A stretch of DNA of 64,000 nt from Anaerococcus senegalensis JC48 (GTDB taxonomy: Bacteria > Bacillota > Clostridia > Tissierellales > Peptoniphilaceae), in NCBI RefSeq assembly GCF_000321005.1, contig NZ_HE578909.1, forward strand, positions 86,844 through 150,843, read 5' to 3'. Positions within the stretch are counted from its first letter, which is position 1; the number at the start of each line of letters is the position of its first letter. A program made the translations under genes and the position numbers. Under the pieces are notes generated by a model. It was not told the origin of the DNA. It was given only the letters and a program-made list of their open reading frames with translations, and searched no databases. This document shows positions 9,406-19,199 of the stretch, piece after piece.

Positions 9406-10425
9406 TTATTTTGCCTCCTTTGCTGGATATTTCTTGTTATATTCTTGAATTTTTTCATAGTAAGGTTTTAATTTTTTGTTTTTATTTATTACTTCTTCTT
9501 TTAGTGGTTCTACAACTTTTGAAAAGGCCTCTTGGTCTGGGTAAATAAATTCTACTCCCATTTCTGTTGCCTTTGTTTTTGCATTTTCTACTGAACTTTT
9601 CCACTCTTTTCTTTGTTTTTCTGATAAAACCTTAAATCCTTCTTCAAAAACTTTTCTATCTTCTTTTGGTAAGCTTTCTAGCCACTCATAATTTGCTATT
9701 ACTATATCTGGTACCATTTGGTGCATATCATAAGAATAGTATTTACAAATTTCTCCATGTCCATTTTCTGTCAAGGACATCTCATTATTTTCTGCCCCAT
9801 CAATTATTCCTGATTGTAAGGCTGTATAAACTTCTCCAAATCCCATTGGTGATGCACTTGCTCCAAACATATCCATCATTTTTACATTTGTTGGTGATTG
9901 TTGAACTCTTATTTTTAATCCTTTTAAGTCTTCTGGTTTTTCTATTTTTCTATCTTTTGTATAAAAAGATCTACTTCCTGCATCTAACCAAGTTACTCCA
10001 ACAAATCCACCTTCTTTTGTTGATGAAAAAATCGGTCCTGTTATTTCTTTATCGTCCATTACTGAATGATAAGCTTTTTCTGATGAAAATAAGTATGGTA
10101 GGTTAAATATTTCGTACACATTATCAAACGTTTCAAGAATAGCATTACTTGCAACACAAATATCTATAGCTCCTGTTTGTGTCAATTGAACCATATCTGT
10201 TTGGCTTCCGAGTAGTTCGGAAGGATAAACTTGAACATCATATTTATCTCCAAGTTTATCTTCCACATATTTTTCAAATTCCAAAAGTCCTATATGAGTT
10301 GGGTGCTTTTGAGATTGGTTATGTCCTACTCTTACAATAATTTTTTCTTGGGCGTTTGATGAACATGATGCTAATATTAAAACCATAAATAAGCTTAATA
10401 TTATTGATTTTAATTTTTTGTTCAT
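9406..10425 (-). CDS. TRAP transporter substrate-binding lipoprotein (DctP type)
   Basis: 339 residues beginning with a lipoprotein signal peptide ending LILASC (lipidated Cys21), as expected for a TRAP receptor tethered to the outer face of a single-membrane cell. The DctP fold shows NQSQKHPTHIGLLEFEKYVE, LKGLKIRVQQSPTNVKMMDM (the conserved Arg that pairs with a carboxylate is in the LKIRV segment) and NEMSLTENGHGEICKYY. Its place beside UxuA suggests glucuronate or another uronate as ligand. Confidence 0.92.
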   Translation of the reverse strand: MNKKLKSIILSLFMVLILASCSSNAQEKIIVRVGHNQSQKHPTHIGLLEFEKYVEDKLGDKYDVQVYPSELLGSQTDMVQLTQTGAIDICVASNAILETFDNVYEIFNLPYLFSSEKAYHSVMDDKEITGPIFSSTKEGGFVGVTWLDAGSRSFYTKDRKIEKPEDLKGLKIRVQQSPTNVKMMDMFGASASPMGFGEVYTALQSGIIDGAENNEMSLTENGHGEICKYYSYDMHQMVPDIVIANYEWLESLPKEDRKVFEEGFKVLSEKQRKEWKSSVENAKTKATEMGVEFIYPDQEAFSKVVEPLKEEVINKNKKLKPYYEKIQEYNKKYPAKEAK

Positions 10426-10440
10426 ATATCCCTCTTTTTT

Positions 10441-11511
10441 TTATTTATTATTTTTATCTATTGCTTCCCATAAACCGTTGATATAAGCTACTCCAAGTGC
10501 CCTATCATAAAGTCCATAGCCTGCTCTTCCTTCTTCGCCCCAAATCATTCTTCCATGGTCTGGTCTTAAATATCCATCAAATCCTGCATCATACAAAGCT
10601 TTCATAATTTTATACATATCTAGGCTTCCTGCAGATGATAGGTGAGCTGATTCATAAAATTCTTTTTCACCTGTAAATTTTATATTTCTAACGTGCATTG
10701 CTCCGATTTTTCCTCTTTTTGCAAAATCGTAGATTATTTCAGCAACATTATTTTCTTTTCTTGAACCAAGAGATCCTGTACAAATACAAAGTGTGTTTGA
10801 TGGACTATCTACTAGATTTACAATTTTTTCTAAATCTTCTGGTGTAGATGTTATTCTTGGTATATTAAATATTGGCCAAGCAGGATCATCTGGATGAACT
10901 GCCATTTTTATTCCTACTTCTTCGCAAACTGGAATTATTCTTTCTAAGAAATATTTATAATTTTCTCTTAATTTATCCTCATCTATGCCTTCATAAATTT
11001 TAAGTGTATCTTCAAGTTGGGATAATCTTTCTGGCTCCCAGCCTGGAAGTTCAAAATTTCCTGCTCCATCTAAAATTTCATCAACCATATCTCTTGGACT
11101 TAATCCTTCTACCTTTTTTTGATCAAAAGCTAGAGTGTTTGAGCCGTCAGATAGCTCTTTTTTTAGGTCTGTTTTTACCCAATCAAAAACTGGCATAAAA
11201 TTATAAATTACTGTTTTTACTCCACAAGCTGCAACATTTTTTAAAGATTGTTTATAATTTTCTATATATTTATCTCTTGTATCAAGTCCCATTTTTATAT
11301 CTTCGTGGACATTGATTGATTCGATTATTTCACATTCAAGTCCAACTGCATGGCATTTGTCTACGTATTTTTGGAAAACATCTTTTTCCCAAACTTCGCC
11401 TGCTTCCCACTCATTCATCATAACCATTACCCCAGTAACTCCTGGAATTTGTGCAACATATTCTAGTGATATTGGGTCGTCGTTTCCATAATGTCTAAAT
11501 GTCATTTTCAT
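10441..11511 (-). CDS. uxuA: Mannonate dehydratase
   Basis: 356 residues of the xylose-isomerase-like TIM-barrel UxuA family. MKMTFRHYGNDDPISLEYV at the start, KMAVHPDDPAWP (metal-site His-Pro-Asp-Asp), LCICTGSLGS and YLRPDHGRMIWGE near the end match the family. It dehydrates D-mannonate to 2-keto-3-deoxygluconate, which KdgK then phosphorylates. Placed directly after UxuB. Confidence 0.95.
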   Translation of the reverse strand: MKMTFRHYGNDDPISLEYVAQIPGVTGVMVMMNEWEAGEVWEKDVFQKYVDKCHAVGLECEIIESINVHEDIKMGLDTRDKYIENYKQSLKNVAACGVKTVIYNFMPVFDWVKTDLKKELSDGSNTLAFDQKKVEGLSPRDMVDEILDGAGNFELPGWEPERLSQLEDTLKIYEGIDEDKLRENYKYFLERIIPVCEEVGIKMAVHPDDPAWPIFNIPRITSTPEDLEKIVNLVDSPSNTLCICTGSLGSRKENNVAEIIYDFAKRGKIGAMHVRNIKFTGEKEFYESAHLSSAGSLDMYKIMKALYDAGFDGYLRPDHGRMIWGEEGRAGYGLYDRALGVAYINGLWEAIDKNNK

Positions 11512-11523
11512 AATTTTTTACCT

Positions 11524-13101
11524 CTATAAATATTTTTTTAATGTCTCTCTTACTGAACCAGGCTTTTGGGATAATTCTTTGAAATATTCTTTTACCTTGT
11601 CGGAAAGTCCTACTTCTTTTAAATTTACTCCAAATATTCTTTCATTTTCTAATAATTTATTTAGTCCTTCTGTTTCTTTAAATTCTCCCAATTTTATTCC
11701 TTCAAGATCTTTTTGTAATTCTTTCATTAATGGATCTGGTGAAAGGTCGAATTTTTCTCCCTTATCATTTACGCCCAATAAATATCTTAGCCATCCTGCA
11801 AGAGCAAGTGGTATATATTTTAAATCTTTGGCATCTTTTCCTTCAGTTTTCACATAAGATTTTATGGTTTCTCCAAATCTTATGGCAACTTTTTGTGATG
11901 TATCTGTTGCAATTCTTTGTGGTGTGTCTGGTATGAATTTATTTGGAAGTCTCACGTTTATTACTTCATCAATAAAATCTTTTGGATCTAAAATTTTTGG
12001 ATCTGCCACTACTGGAAGTGCCTCGTCATAGCCTATTTTTTTAATTAATTTTACAAGTTCTTCATCTTTCATTTCTTCAGAAATTGATTCATAGCCTAAA
12101 ACGCAACCATAAGTTGCAAGAACTGTGTGAAGTGGATTTAGGCAAGTTGTAACCTTCATTGTTTCAATTTTGTTTACAGTTTTTCTATCAGTTAAATACA
12201 CTCCAACCTTTGAAAAATCTGGTCTATCATTTTTGAAATCATCTTCCATTACCAAATATTCTGCTTCTTCACTGTTTACAAAAGGAGCTATATAGGTATT
12301 TTTGCTTGTAATTACTGTATCCATATTTTCAAATCCAAGTTTTTCCACATAATCTTGAACTTCTTTTGCAGGTCTTGGTGTGATTTTATCTATCATTGTC
12401 CATGGATAAGAAACTTTTTCTTCAAGGTATTTTATAAACCCATCTTCTACCTTTCCTGATTCATTCCATTTTTTAGAAATTAGCATTACAGAATTTTTTA
12501 CCTTATCTCCATTTTTAGAACAATTGTCAAGACTTAAAAGGGTTAGCTCTTTTGCATTTTTCTTAAATCTTTTGTACAAAAGATTTGTAAGAATACTCAT
12601 CAAATGTTTACCATCTTCTGGATTGTTTTCCAAATCATTTTTTACAACATCCATTAAATCTCCGTTTGGAGCATACAAATTGTATCCTTTTTCTGTTATT
12701 GTAAAACTTGCTATTTGAAGATTATCGTTTAAAAATATTTCTTCAATTCTTTTAAGATCATTTAGTGTTAAACTTTCTACCAAATTTGCAATTAAGTTTG
12801 TGTCAAATTTCCCATTTTTGTGAAGGGTCACTGAAAGAGCAAGGTTATCATGAGGCTTATATATCTTTTCAATTATTTCGCCATCAAAAGTTTCAACTAC
12901 AGAAATTCCCCTGTCAAACTCACCTTCATTTATCAAATCTTGACCAATTCTTGCAATGTATCCCCTAAAAATATTTCCAGAACCAAAAGCAATCCATTTT
13001 GGATCCCTAATGGAATCTTCTCTCAATTTTTCAACATCATATTTAGGAAACTCATCAACATTTTTTTCGATTTCTTTTAAATTTTTCAAATCTAATTTCA
13101 T
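11524..13101 (-). CDS. uxuB: D-mannonate oxidoreductase (fructuronate reductase)
   Basis: 525 residues, polyol-specific long-chain dehydrogenase family. The nucleotide-binding segment IAFGSGNIFRGYI is at about 37-49 and the C-terminal catalytic domain contains the expected Lys in KVTTCLNPLHTVLATYG. It interconverts D-fructuronate and D-mannonate with NAD(H). First catabolic gene after the regulator, with AAAGGAG before the ATG. Tagaturonate reductase (UxaB) is a close relative, but UxuA in the operon favours UxuB. Confidence 0.9.
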   Translation of the reverse strand: MKLDLKNLKEIEKNVDEFPKYDVEKLREDSIRDPKWIAFGSGNIFRGYIARIGQDLINEGEFDRGISVVETFDGEIIEKIYKPHDNLALSVTLHKNGKFDTNLIANLVESLTLNDLKRIEEIFLNDNLQIASFTITEKGYNLYAPNGDLMDVVKNDLENNPEDGKHLMSILTNLLYKRFKKNAKELTLLSLDNCSKNGDKVKNSVMLISKKWNESGKVEDGFIKYLEEKVSYPWTMIDKITPRPAKEVQDYVEKLGFENMDTVITSKNTYIAPFVNSEEAEYLVMEDDFKNDRPDFSKVGVYLTDRKTVNKIETMKVTTCLNPLHTVLATYGCVLGYESISEEMKDEELVKLIKKIGYDEALPVVADPKILDPKDFIDEVINVRLPNKFIPDTPQRIATDTSQKVAIRFGETIKSYVKTEGKDAKDLKYIPLALAGWLRYLLGVNDKGEKFDLSPDPLMKELQKDLEGIKLGEFKETEGLNKLLENERIFGVNLKEVGLSDKVKEYFKELSQKPGSVRETLKKYL

Positions 13102-13177
13102 AATTACTCCTTTAATTAAACAAGAAACATTCCGACCTTAAGTCAACACTTTGACCAATCTATATATATTTTCTAAA

Positions 13178-14173
13178 TTAAATACTCTGTTTTTGAACAA
13201 ATTTTGCTTTAATTAAATTAATTTGTTCAAATTTTTCACCCTTTTCAAGCCTAAACAAATTTTCTATGGCAATTTCCGCCTGCTTTCCTATGTTTTGATC
13301 AATCGAAGAAATAGGCTTATAGGTATAATTAGTAATATCCTCATTATCAAAACCACAAATTCCAATATCTTCTGGAACCCTTATATCATTTTTTAAAAAA
13401 TATTTGTAAAATTTAACCGCGAGACTATCAAGCTCAAATTGAATGCAATCTATTTTTTTCTTTTTAATAAATGAAACTATTTGATCAACATCCTCATTAA
13501 AATCTTTTACCATAAATTCAATAAAGTCATTTTGAGGATAATTTTTTTTCAAAGATTCAATAAAACCAGTTTTTTTCGCCTTATAAGCCCTTGTTTGATT
13601 TTTATGACCCTTTGAAATAAAAATAGGTTTTTTGTAGCCCTTCTTCTTAAAAAAAGATAAGGACTGGTCTATTGCATCAACTTCATCACAACAAACATAA
13701 ATAATATTCCTATACTTTTTTTCACCAATAACATTTAACATCACAAATGGAATTTCCCTAGAAATATTCTCAAGCTCTTTCAAAAAATCTTTTTCCCCAT
13801 AAGTTGAACCAACGGTTATAATTGCATCAACTTTCTTTTCTCTCAAAACTTTAAGGTAGTCAAGCTTTTCACTTTCATCATCACTTGTATTACAAAGAAT
13901 TGAAACAATTCCACGAGCTTTTAGATTTCTTTCAAGTGCGTAGGCAGATTGATTATCAAAATAATTTCTAATATTTCCAACCATAATACCAATATAGTTT
14001 GTTTTTGAACTTGCAAGAGCTCTTGCAACATCATTAGGTATAAAATTTAATTTTTCTATAGCATCCTCAACTTTTTTTCTAGTTTTATCAGATACCCTAT
14101 TGGTACCATTTATAACCCTAGAAACGGTTGCAACAGATACGTCAGCATATTCTGCAACATCATAAATGTTCAT
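13178..14173 (-). CDS. LacI-family transcriptional regulator of the uronate operon
   Basis: 331 residues from ATG 14173, which follows AGAGGG; an upstream ATG at 14218 would only add a non-conserved leader. The helix-turn-helix NIYDVAEYADVSVATVSRVI is at the very N terminus, followed by the hinge helix and a periplasmic-binding-protein-like effector domain (DNEDITNYTYKPISSIDQNI near the end). It is the first gene of the uxuB-to-GH3 series and is likely its repressor; the dyad at 14501-14514 is the probable operator. Effector probably a pathway intermediate such as fructuronate or KDG (inference). Confidence 0.85.
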   Translation of the reverse strand: MNIYDVAEYADVSVATVSRVINGTNRVSDKTRKKVEDAIEKLNFIPNDVARALASSKTNYIGIMVGNIRNYFDNQSAYALERNLKARGIVSILCNTSDDESEKLDYLKVLREKKVDAIITVGSTYGEKDFLKELENISREIPFVMLNVIGEKKYRNIIYVCCDEVDAIDQSLSFFKKKGYKKPIFISKGHKNQTRAYKAKKTGFIESLKKNYPQNDFIEFMVKDFNEDVDQIVSFIKKKKIDCIQFELDSLAVKFYKYFLKNDIRVPEDIGICGFDNEDITNYTYKPISSIDQNIGKQAEIAIENLFRLEKGEKFEQINLIKAKFVQKQSI

Positions 14174-14747
14174 AAATCCCTCTAGTAAAATATAACAAGC
14201 TGTCATGATTTTAAGCAATAAAATTCCTATTTAAAGCACCTAAGCCATTTAATAATTTTGATTTTATCTCTACCAAAAAATTAATAAATACTAAAAACTT
14301 CTTTTTAAAACCATGAAATTCCACCAAAAATAAGATTTTAAATCTTAAAGTTCTATAAAAATTAAGTATCTGAAATAAAATTTCTAATTGGAAATTTTAA
14401 TTTAAATCTTAAATATTTACTCTTAAATTCATTACAATGCTTACCCAATTTTTTAAATCAAAAAATTATTTTCTCAAAAAAATTTTGATGAAAACATTTT
14501 TGTAACCGCTTACATTTTTAATAAAAATATATAAGCCCTAGGGCTTAACAAGATTATTTTTTCTTAGAATAAACTTCAATCTTTATCTACAATAAATATA
14601 TCATAGTTTTTTATCAATTACAAGCTTTAAATTTAAATTTTCATAAATTATATCAAGCTAAAACTAAATTTTTTTGAAAAATAAAAATATCTTGCTAAAA
14701 ATTAAAAATGAAAAAATATCACTAAATATTAAAAAAATATAAAAAAT
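14174..14747. other. 574-base non-coding leader and spacer
   Basis: Extremely AT-rich. Apart from the promoter and operator at 14501-14551 and the degV terminator just beyond it, I see no gene. The part between the operator and the regulator start would be an untranslated leader; I see no recognisable riboswitch in it. Confidence 0.6.
14501..14551 (-). promoter_or_regulatory. Likely uronate-operon promoter with LacI/cre-like operator and a second palindrome
   Basis: On the minus strand TTGTTA (14551-14546), 16 bases, TATTTT (14529-14524) make a plausible promoter. Just downstream lies TGTAACCGCTTACA (14501-14514), which fits the LacI-family/catabolite-responsive consensus with central CG. 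The spacer contains a perfect 16-base palindrome TAAGCCCTAGGGCTTA (14532-14547), a possible site for another regulator. The leader from here to the regulator start is over 320 bases. Confidence 0.6.
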
Positions 14748-14775
14748 AAGCCATCTCTATTTATCGAGACGACTT
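14740..14775 (-). terminator. Intrinsic terminator after degV
   Basis: On the minus strand AAGTCGTCTC and GAGATGGCTT form a stem (some wobble pairs) around a short AT loop, followed by ATTTTTTA. It lies about 60 bases after the degV stop. Confidence 0.75.
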
Positions 14776-14835
14776 AAATAAGATTTTTATATATTATTTT
14801 AATTTTTTTCTTCATTATTAAAGAACATATAAAAT

Positions 14836-15690
14836 TTAGCAATCAACAACACTTACAAGTAGAGATTTGGGGCCTAGGTGGACTCCAAATACTGGTGGGA
14901 CTGACATTTCTTTGAATAGTTTTGCATTTTTTATTTCATCTTTTAATAATTCTTTCATTATTTTTATTTCATCAAAGCTTGACCCACCGCCTATTGCTAG
15001 CATATATTCTTTTTTGTCTTTTATTTTTTTCTTTACAATTTTTGCCATTTCTTTGAAAGACTTTTTCTTACCTATTACTTTTTTGGCAATTTTAATTTCC
15101 CCGTCTTTCATCGTAAAAATCGGAGTGAAGTTTATTAGATTTGCTACTTTTCCTATTGATTTTGGTAGCCTACCTCCTTTTACAAGGTAGTCAAGACTAT
15201 CTGCCCTTACAAATACATTTGCTTTTTCTACATCTGCTAGGGCCTGTTTATAGATTTGATCATAACTTTTTTTATCTATTGCAGCTTGGGCTGCTTTTGT
15301 TGCTATAAAATAAATGGGGAGAGAGGCTATTTTTGTATCTATTACATCTATTGTCACATCTTTTTCTATATGATCTTTGGCCAAATTCATCATGTTATTC
15401 ATGCCAGAAAGTGACGACCCTATTGAAAAACAAAGAAATTTATTATAGCCTTCTTTTATATATTTTTCCAACATTTCTGTAAATTCTCCAACTCCCGGAA
15501 TTGAAGTAGTCACTTTTTCTTCACTTTTTCCAAGTTTTTCAAAAAATTCTTCACTTTCTATGTCAACTTGGTCTGTGTATGTCTTATCCTCAAAGTGAAT
15601 TTTAAATGAAATTACACCAATATTATATTTTTTAGCTTCTTCAAGGCTAATAGAACTTCCTGAATCAACTATTATTTTTATTTTTTCCAT
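14836..15690 (-). CDS. DegV family fatty-acid-binding protein
   Basis: 284 residues from ATG 15690, preceded by GAGGA; the in-frame ATG at 15711 has no such site. The start IKIIVDSGSSISLEEAKKY, TSIPGVGEFTEM and LCFSIGSSLSGMNNM match the two-domain DegV (EDD) fold, which binds a fatty acid in Gram-positive bacteria and, in the FakB proteins, presents it to the kinase FakA. No FakA gene is next to it, so a FakB role is possible but not shown. Confidence 0.9.
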   Translation of the reverse strand: MEKIKIIVDSGSSISLEEAKKYNIGVISFKIHFEDKTYTDQVDIESEEFFEKLGKSEEKVTTSIPGVGEFTEMLEKYIKEGYNKFLCFSIGSSLSGMNNMMNLAKDHIEKDVTIDVIDTKIASLPIYFIATKAAQAAIDKKSYDQIYKQALADVEKANVFVRADSLDYLVKGGRLPKSIGKVANLINFTPIFTMKDGEIKIAKKVIGKKKSFKEMAKIVKKKIKDKKEYMLAIGGGSSFDEIKIMKELLKDEIKNAKLFKEMSVPPVFGVHLGPKSLLVSVVDC

Positions 15691-15718
15691 TTTATTCCTC
15701 GATAGTAACATTAGAAAA

Positions 15719-15747
15719 AGAGCCTCAAAACAAAAAGTTTCAAGGCC
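15719..15747 (-). terminator. Terminator after gpmA
   Basis: On the minus strand GCCTTGAAAC and GTTTTGAGGC pair with two internal mismatches around TTTTT and are followed by TCTTTTTC, between the gpmA stop and the degV start. Confidence 0.6.
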
Positions 15748-15756
15748 TTGTCTTTT

Positions 15757-16446
15757 TTATAAATAATATTTTTTAATTACATTTAGATTATCATCTAATT
15801 CGTAAACTAGTGGTTTTCCTGTTGGAATTTCTAAGTCCATTATGTCGTCATCAGAGATTTTTTCTAAATGTTTTGCCATAGCTCTTAAAGAGTTTCCGTG
15901 TGCTGCAACTAAAACTGTTTTTCCATCTAATAAGTCTTTTGCAATATTGTCTGTGTAGAATGGAAGACATCTTTCAAGTGTTACTTTTAAGTTTTCAGCT
16001 ACTGGGATTATTTCTTTTGGAAATTCTTTAAATCTATCTTGGCTTGCTTGTTCTTTTGCATCTTCTTCTGAAAGAGCTGGTGGAAGTGTATCGTATGATC
16101 TTCTCCAGATATGAACTTGTTCATCTCCATATTTTTCTGCTGTTTCTTTTTTGTTTAAGCCTTGAAGTGCTCCATAGTGACGTTCATTTAATCTCCATGA
16201 TTTTACTTGTGGAACAAATAATTGGTCAGAATATTCTAGGGCAAAGTTACAAGTTTTGATAGCTCTTTTTAAAATTGATGTATAAGCAACGTCAAATTTA
16301 ATTCCAGCTTCTTTTATTTTTCTTCCTGCTTCTTTTGCTTCTTCTACTCCTTTTTCTGATAAATCAACATCCACCCAACCAGTAAATTTGTTGGCAAGGT
16401 TCCATTCACTTTGTCCGTGTCTTACGAAAACTAATTTTTTTGTCAT
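15757..16446 (-). CDS. gpmA: 2,3-bisphosphoglycerate-dependent phosphoglycerate mutase
   Basis: 229 residues, standard for the dPGM family. The catalytic phospho-histidine motif VRHGQSEWN has His10; [16 protein letters not shown] and [10 protein letters not shown] (second active-site His) are conserved. Interconverts 3- and 2-phosphoglycerate in glycolysis. Its ATG shares one base with the mreB stop, so it appears to be the last gene of the carD-to-gpmA operon. Confidence 0.95.
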   Translation of the reverse strand: MTKKLVFVRHGQSEWNLANKFTGWVDVDLSEKGVEEAKEAGRKIKEAGIKFDVAYTSILKRAIKTCNFALEYSDQLFVPQVKSWRLNERHYGALQGLNKKETAEKYGDEQVHIWRRSYDTLPPALSEEDAKEQASQDRFKEFPKEIIPVAENLKVTLERCLPFYTDNIAKDLLDGKTVLVAAHGNSLRAMAKHLEKISDDDIMDLEIPTGKPLVYELDDNLNVIKKYYL

Positions 16447-17495
16447 TATCTTCTCCTCATTTTTTCCTTTTTTTCAAGTTGTTTTTGCTTGGCTTTCATT
16501 GACTCATTCTTTTCTTCATCAATGTTATCAATCCATGTGAGGGCATTTGCAGTTCCCTTTATTACACATTCCCTAGGATCTTCTGCAATTTTTACACCAA
16601 TTTGTAATCTTTCATTTATTCTTTTTGAAAGACCAAGTGTTAGCGCTCCTCCACCTGTTAAGAATATACCTCTTTCGTATAAATCTGCAGCAAGTTCTGG
16701 TGGAGTTTGCTCCAAAACATTTTTTATTCCATTAATAATTTTATCAATTGATGGAAGAAGGCAATCATATATTTCTCCCACAGGAATATAAATTCTTGAT
16801 GGAAGTCCATCTTCTATTAACCTTCCAACAACCTCAATTGAATCTGTAAAGTCTGCTTCTTGGGCTTTAATTTTTATCATTTCAGCACTAGATTCTCCAA
16901 TTAGCATCCTATATCTTTTTCTAATATGATCTTTTATATCATTGTCAAAATCATCACCAGAAATTTCTATAGAAGCACTTGTTACAATTTGTCCCATAGA
17001 AACTACAGCTATATCAGAAGTTCCTCCTCCAATATCTATAATCATATTTCCCTTTTCATCTGTAATATCTATATCGGCACCAATTGCTGCTGCAAGAGGT
17101 TCATCAATTAAATAAACTCTGTGGGCCCCAGCATTTTCTGCCGCTTGAAGCACTGCTCTTTTTTCAATTTGAGTTGCCTTACTTGGGACGCAAATCAAAA
17201 GATCTGGCTTAAAAAAGGACTTATCCAAGGATTTTTTTAAAAAATATTTTAACATTTCTTCTGTTGCTTTAAAATCTGCAATAACTCCATTTTTCAATGG
17301 TTTTAGGGCAACTACATTTCCAGGAGTTCTGCCCAATATTTTTTTAGCGTCCTTTCCTACTGAAAGTATTTTTCCAGTAAGAGTGTCTTTTGCTATAACT
17401 GAAGGTTCTTCTAAACAAATTCCCTTACCTTCTACAAAAACTAGGACTGAGGCTGTTCCCAAATCTATTGCAACACTTTTTCTAAACCTTGACAT
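16446..17495 (-). CDS. mreB: MreB/Mbl-type bacterial actin
   Basis: 349 residues of the actin fold. The phosphate-binding elements [18 protein letters not shown] (residues 8-25) and [15 protein letters not shown] are intact, as are [21 protein letters not shown] and FLTGGGALT. MreB-family proteins form membrane filaments that guide wall synthesis. There is no mreC/mreD nearby; the gene sits alone between metK and gpmA, which resembles the mbl/mreBH type of stand-alone paralogue. The C-terminal tail is very basic ([14 protein letters not shown]). Confidence 0.9.
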   Translation of the reverse strand: MSRFRKSVAIDLGTASVLVFVEGKGICLEEPSVIAKDTLTGKILSVGKDAKKILGRTPGNVVALKPLKNGVIADFKATEEMLKYFLKKSLDKSFFKPDLLICVPSKATQIEKRAVLQAAENAGAHRVYLIDEPLAAAIGADIDITDEKGNMIIDIGGGTSDIAVVSMGQIVTSASIEISGDDFDNDIKDHIRKRYRMLIGESSAEMIKIKAQEADFTDSIEVVGRLIEDGLPSRIYIPVGEIYDCLLPSIDKIINGIKNVLEQTPPELAADLYERGIFLTGGGALTLGLSKRINERLQIGVKIAEDPRECVIKGTANALTWIDNIDEEKNESMKAKQKQLEKKEKMRRR

Positions 17496-17503
17496 GGCCT
17501 CTC

Positions 17504-18673
17504 CTATTTATTTTTTAATTTATCCACTTGGTCTAATTTTTCCCAAGTAAAGTCTTTATCATTTCTTCCAAAATGTCCATAAGCAGCTGTTTTTTTGAAA
17601 ATTGGTCTTTGTAAATCTAATTTGTCAATTATTGCTTGAGGTCTAAAATCAAAAACTTCTTTTACAATTTCTGATAATTTTTCATCTTCATATTTACCAG
17701 TTCCAAAACTATCTACATAAATTGAAAGAGGTTTTGCAACTCCTATTGCGTAGGCTACTCCTATTTCACATTTTTTACAAAGTCCTGCTGCTACCATATT
17801 TTTTGCTGCATATCTTGCCATATAGGCTGCTGACCTATCAACTTTTGTAGCATCTTTTCCAGAAAATGCTCCTCCACCAGATTTTGAATATCCACCGTAA
17901 GAATCTACAATTATTTTTCTTCCTGTAAGTCCAGAATCTCCTTTTGGTCCACCGATTACAAACTTTCCTGTTGGATTTATATAATATTTTGTATCATCAT
18001 CGATGTATTTTGGATCTATTACTTCTTTGATTACTTTTTCAATTACATCTTTTTTAATTTGTTCAAGACTTACATCTTCTGAGTGTTGGGTTGAAATAAC
18101 TATAGAATCTACTCTTTTTAAAACCCCATCTTCATATTCGACTGTAACTTGGCTTTTGCCATCCGGTCTTAAATAATCAAGAATTTTTTCTTTTCTAACA
18201 TAGGTTAATTTTTGGGCAAGTTTTTGGGCATAAACAACTGATAGTGGAAGATATTCATCTGTTTCATCATCTGCATAACCAAAAACCATTCCTTGGTCAC
18301 CTGCTCCAATTTTGTCATATTTATCATTTGTTGACTTATAATCCATAGAATCATCAACTCCTTGAGCAATATCAGGAGATTGTTCTATAAGAGATGTTAA
18401 AACTGCAACATTTTGATAATCAAATCCTAATTTTGGATCATCATAACCTATTTGTCTTATTGTTTCTCTTGCTATACTTTCTATTGGGGCATAAGCATTT
18501 GTAGAAATTTCTCCAACAACCATTACAAGCCCTGTTGTTGTGATACATTCACAAGCTACCCTTGAGTTTTTATCTTGTTTTAAACATTCATCCAAGATGG
18601 CATCAGATATTTGATCGCATACCTTATCTGGATGTCCTTCTGTTACTGACTCTGAAGTAAATAATTTTTTCAT
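17504..18673 (-). CDS. metK: S-adenosylmethionine synthetase
   Basis: 389 residues, usual MetK length. Starts [20 protein letters not shown], includes [13 protein letters not shown], the loop [20 protein letters not shown] and DSFGTG near the end, all family signatures. Makes SAM from methionine and ATP. Between it and ispF there are 49 bases containing a short hairpin but no SAM riboswitch. Confidence 0.97.
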   Translation of the reverse strand: MKKLFTSESVTEGHPDKVCDQISDAILDECLKQDKNSRVACECITTTGLVMVVGEISTNAYAPIESIARETIRQIGYDDPKLGFDYQNVAVLTSLIEQSPDIAQGVDDSMDYKSTNDKYDKIGAGDQGMVFGYADDETDEYLPLSVVYAQKLAQKLTYVRKEKILDYLRPDGKSQVTVEYEDGVLKRVDSIVISTQHSEDVSLEQIKKDVIEKVIKEVIDPKYIDDDTKYYINPTGKFVIGGPKGDSGLTGRKIIVDSYGGYSKSGGGAFSGKDATKVDRSAAYMARYAAKNMVAAGLCKKCEIGVAYAIGVAKPLSIYVDSFGTGKYEDEKLSEIVKEVFDFRPQAIIDKLDLQRPIFKKTAAYGHFGRNDKDFTWEKLDQVDKLKNK

Positions 18674-18722
18674 CTTAACTCCCTTCTTTTAAGGATAATT
18701 ATACCTTAAAGACTTTATTTTT

Positions 18723-19199
18723 TTAAGCTATTTTTTCTAATAAAACTACGGCTCTTGCCTCAATTCCTTCTCCACGTCCTGTGAAAGATAATTTTTCTGA
18801 GGTTGATGCTTTTATTGATACATTTTCTATATCTGTTTTTAAATGTTTTGCTAATTTTTTTTGAATCTCTTCTCTTTTTGGTGAAATTTTTGGCATCTCA
18901 CAAATTATTACCGTATCCAAATTTCCAATTTTATAGGATTTTTCTTCCATTAATTTTACCACCCTATCAAGAAGTTTTATGGAATATATATCCTTATATT
19001 CATCATCTGTATCTGGAAATAAATTTCCTATATCAGGAAGATTTAAGGCTCCAAGAATTGCATCCATTATGGCATGAACCAAAACATCTGCATCAGAATG
19101 ACCCAAAAGTCCCTTTTCATATTGAAATTCTACTCCCCCAAGGATTAATTTTCTATTTTCTACTAATTTGTGAACATCATATCCTAATCCAATTCTCAT
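18723..19199 (-). CDS. ispF: 2-C-methyl-D-erythritol 2,4-cyclodiphosphate synthase
   Basis: 158 residues. Begins RIGLGYDVHKLVENRKLILG (metal ligands Asp and His in YDVH), with LGHSDADVLVHAIMDAILGA and the C-terminal FTGRGEGIEARAVVLL. Fifth step of the MEP isoprenoid pathway. Starts directly after the ispD stop. Confidence 0.96.
   Translation of the reverse strand: MRIGLGYDVHKLVENRKLILGGVEFQYEKGLLGHSDADVLVHAIMDAILGALNLPDIGNLFPDTDDEYKDIYSIKLLDRVVKLMEEKSYKIGNLDTVIICEMPKISPKREEIQKKLAKHLKTDIENVSIKASTSEKLSFTGRGEGIEARAVVLLEKIA

Noticed and set aside
18674-18722. SAM riboswitch before metK
   Set aside because: Only 49 bases separate ispF and metK and they hold just a short hairpin.
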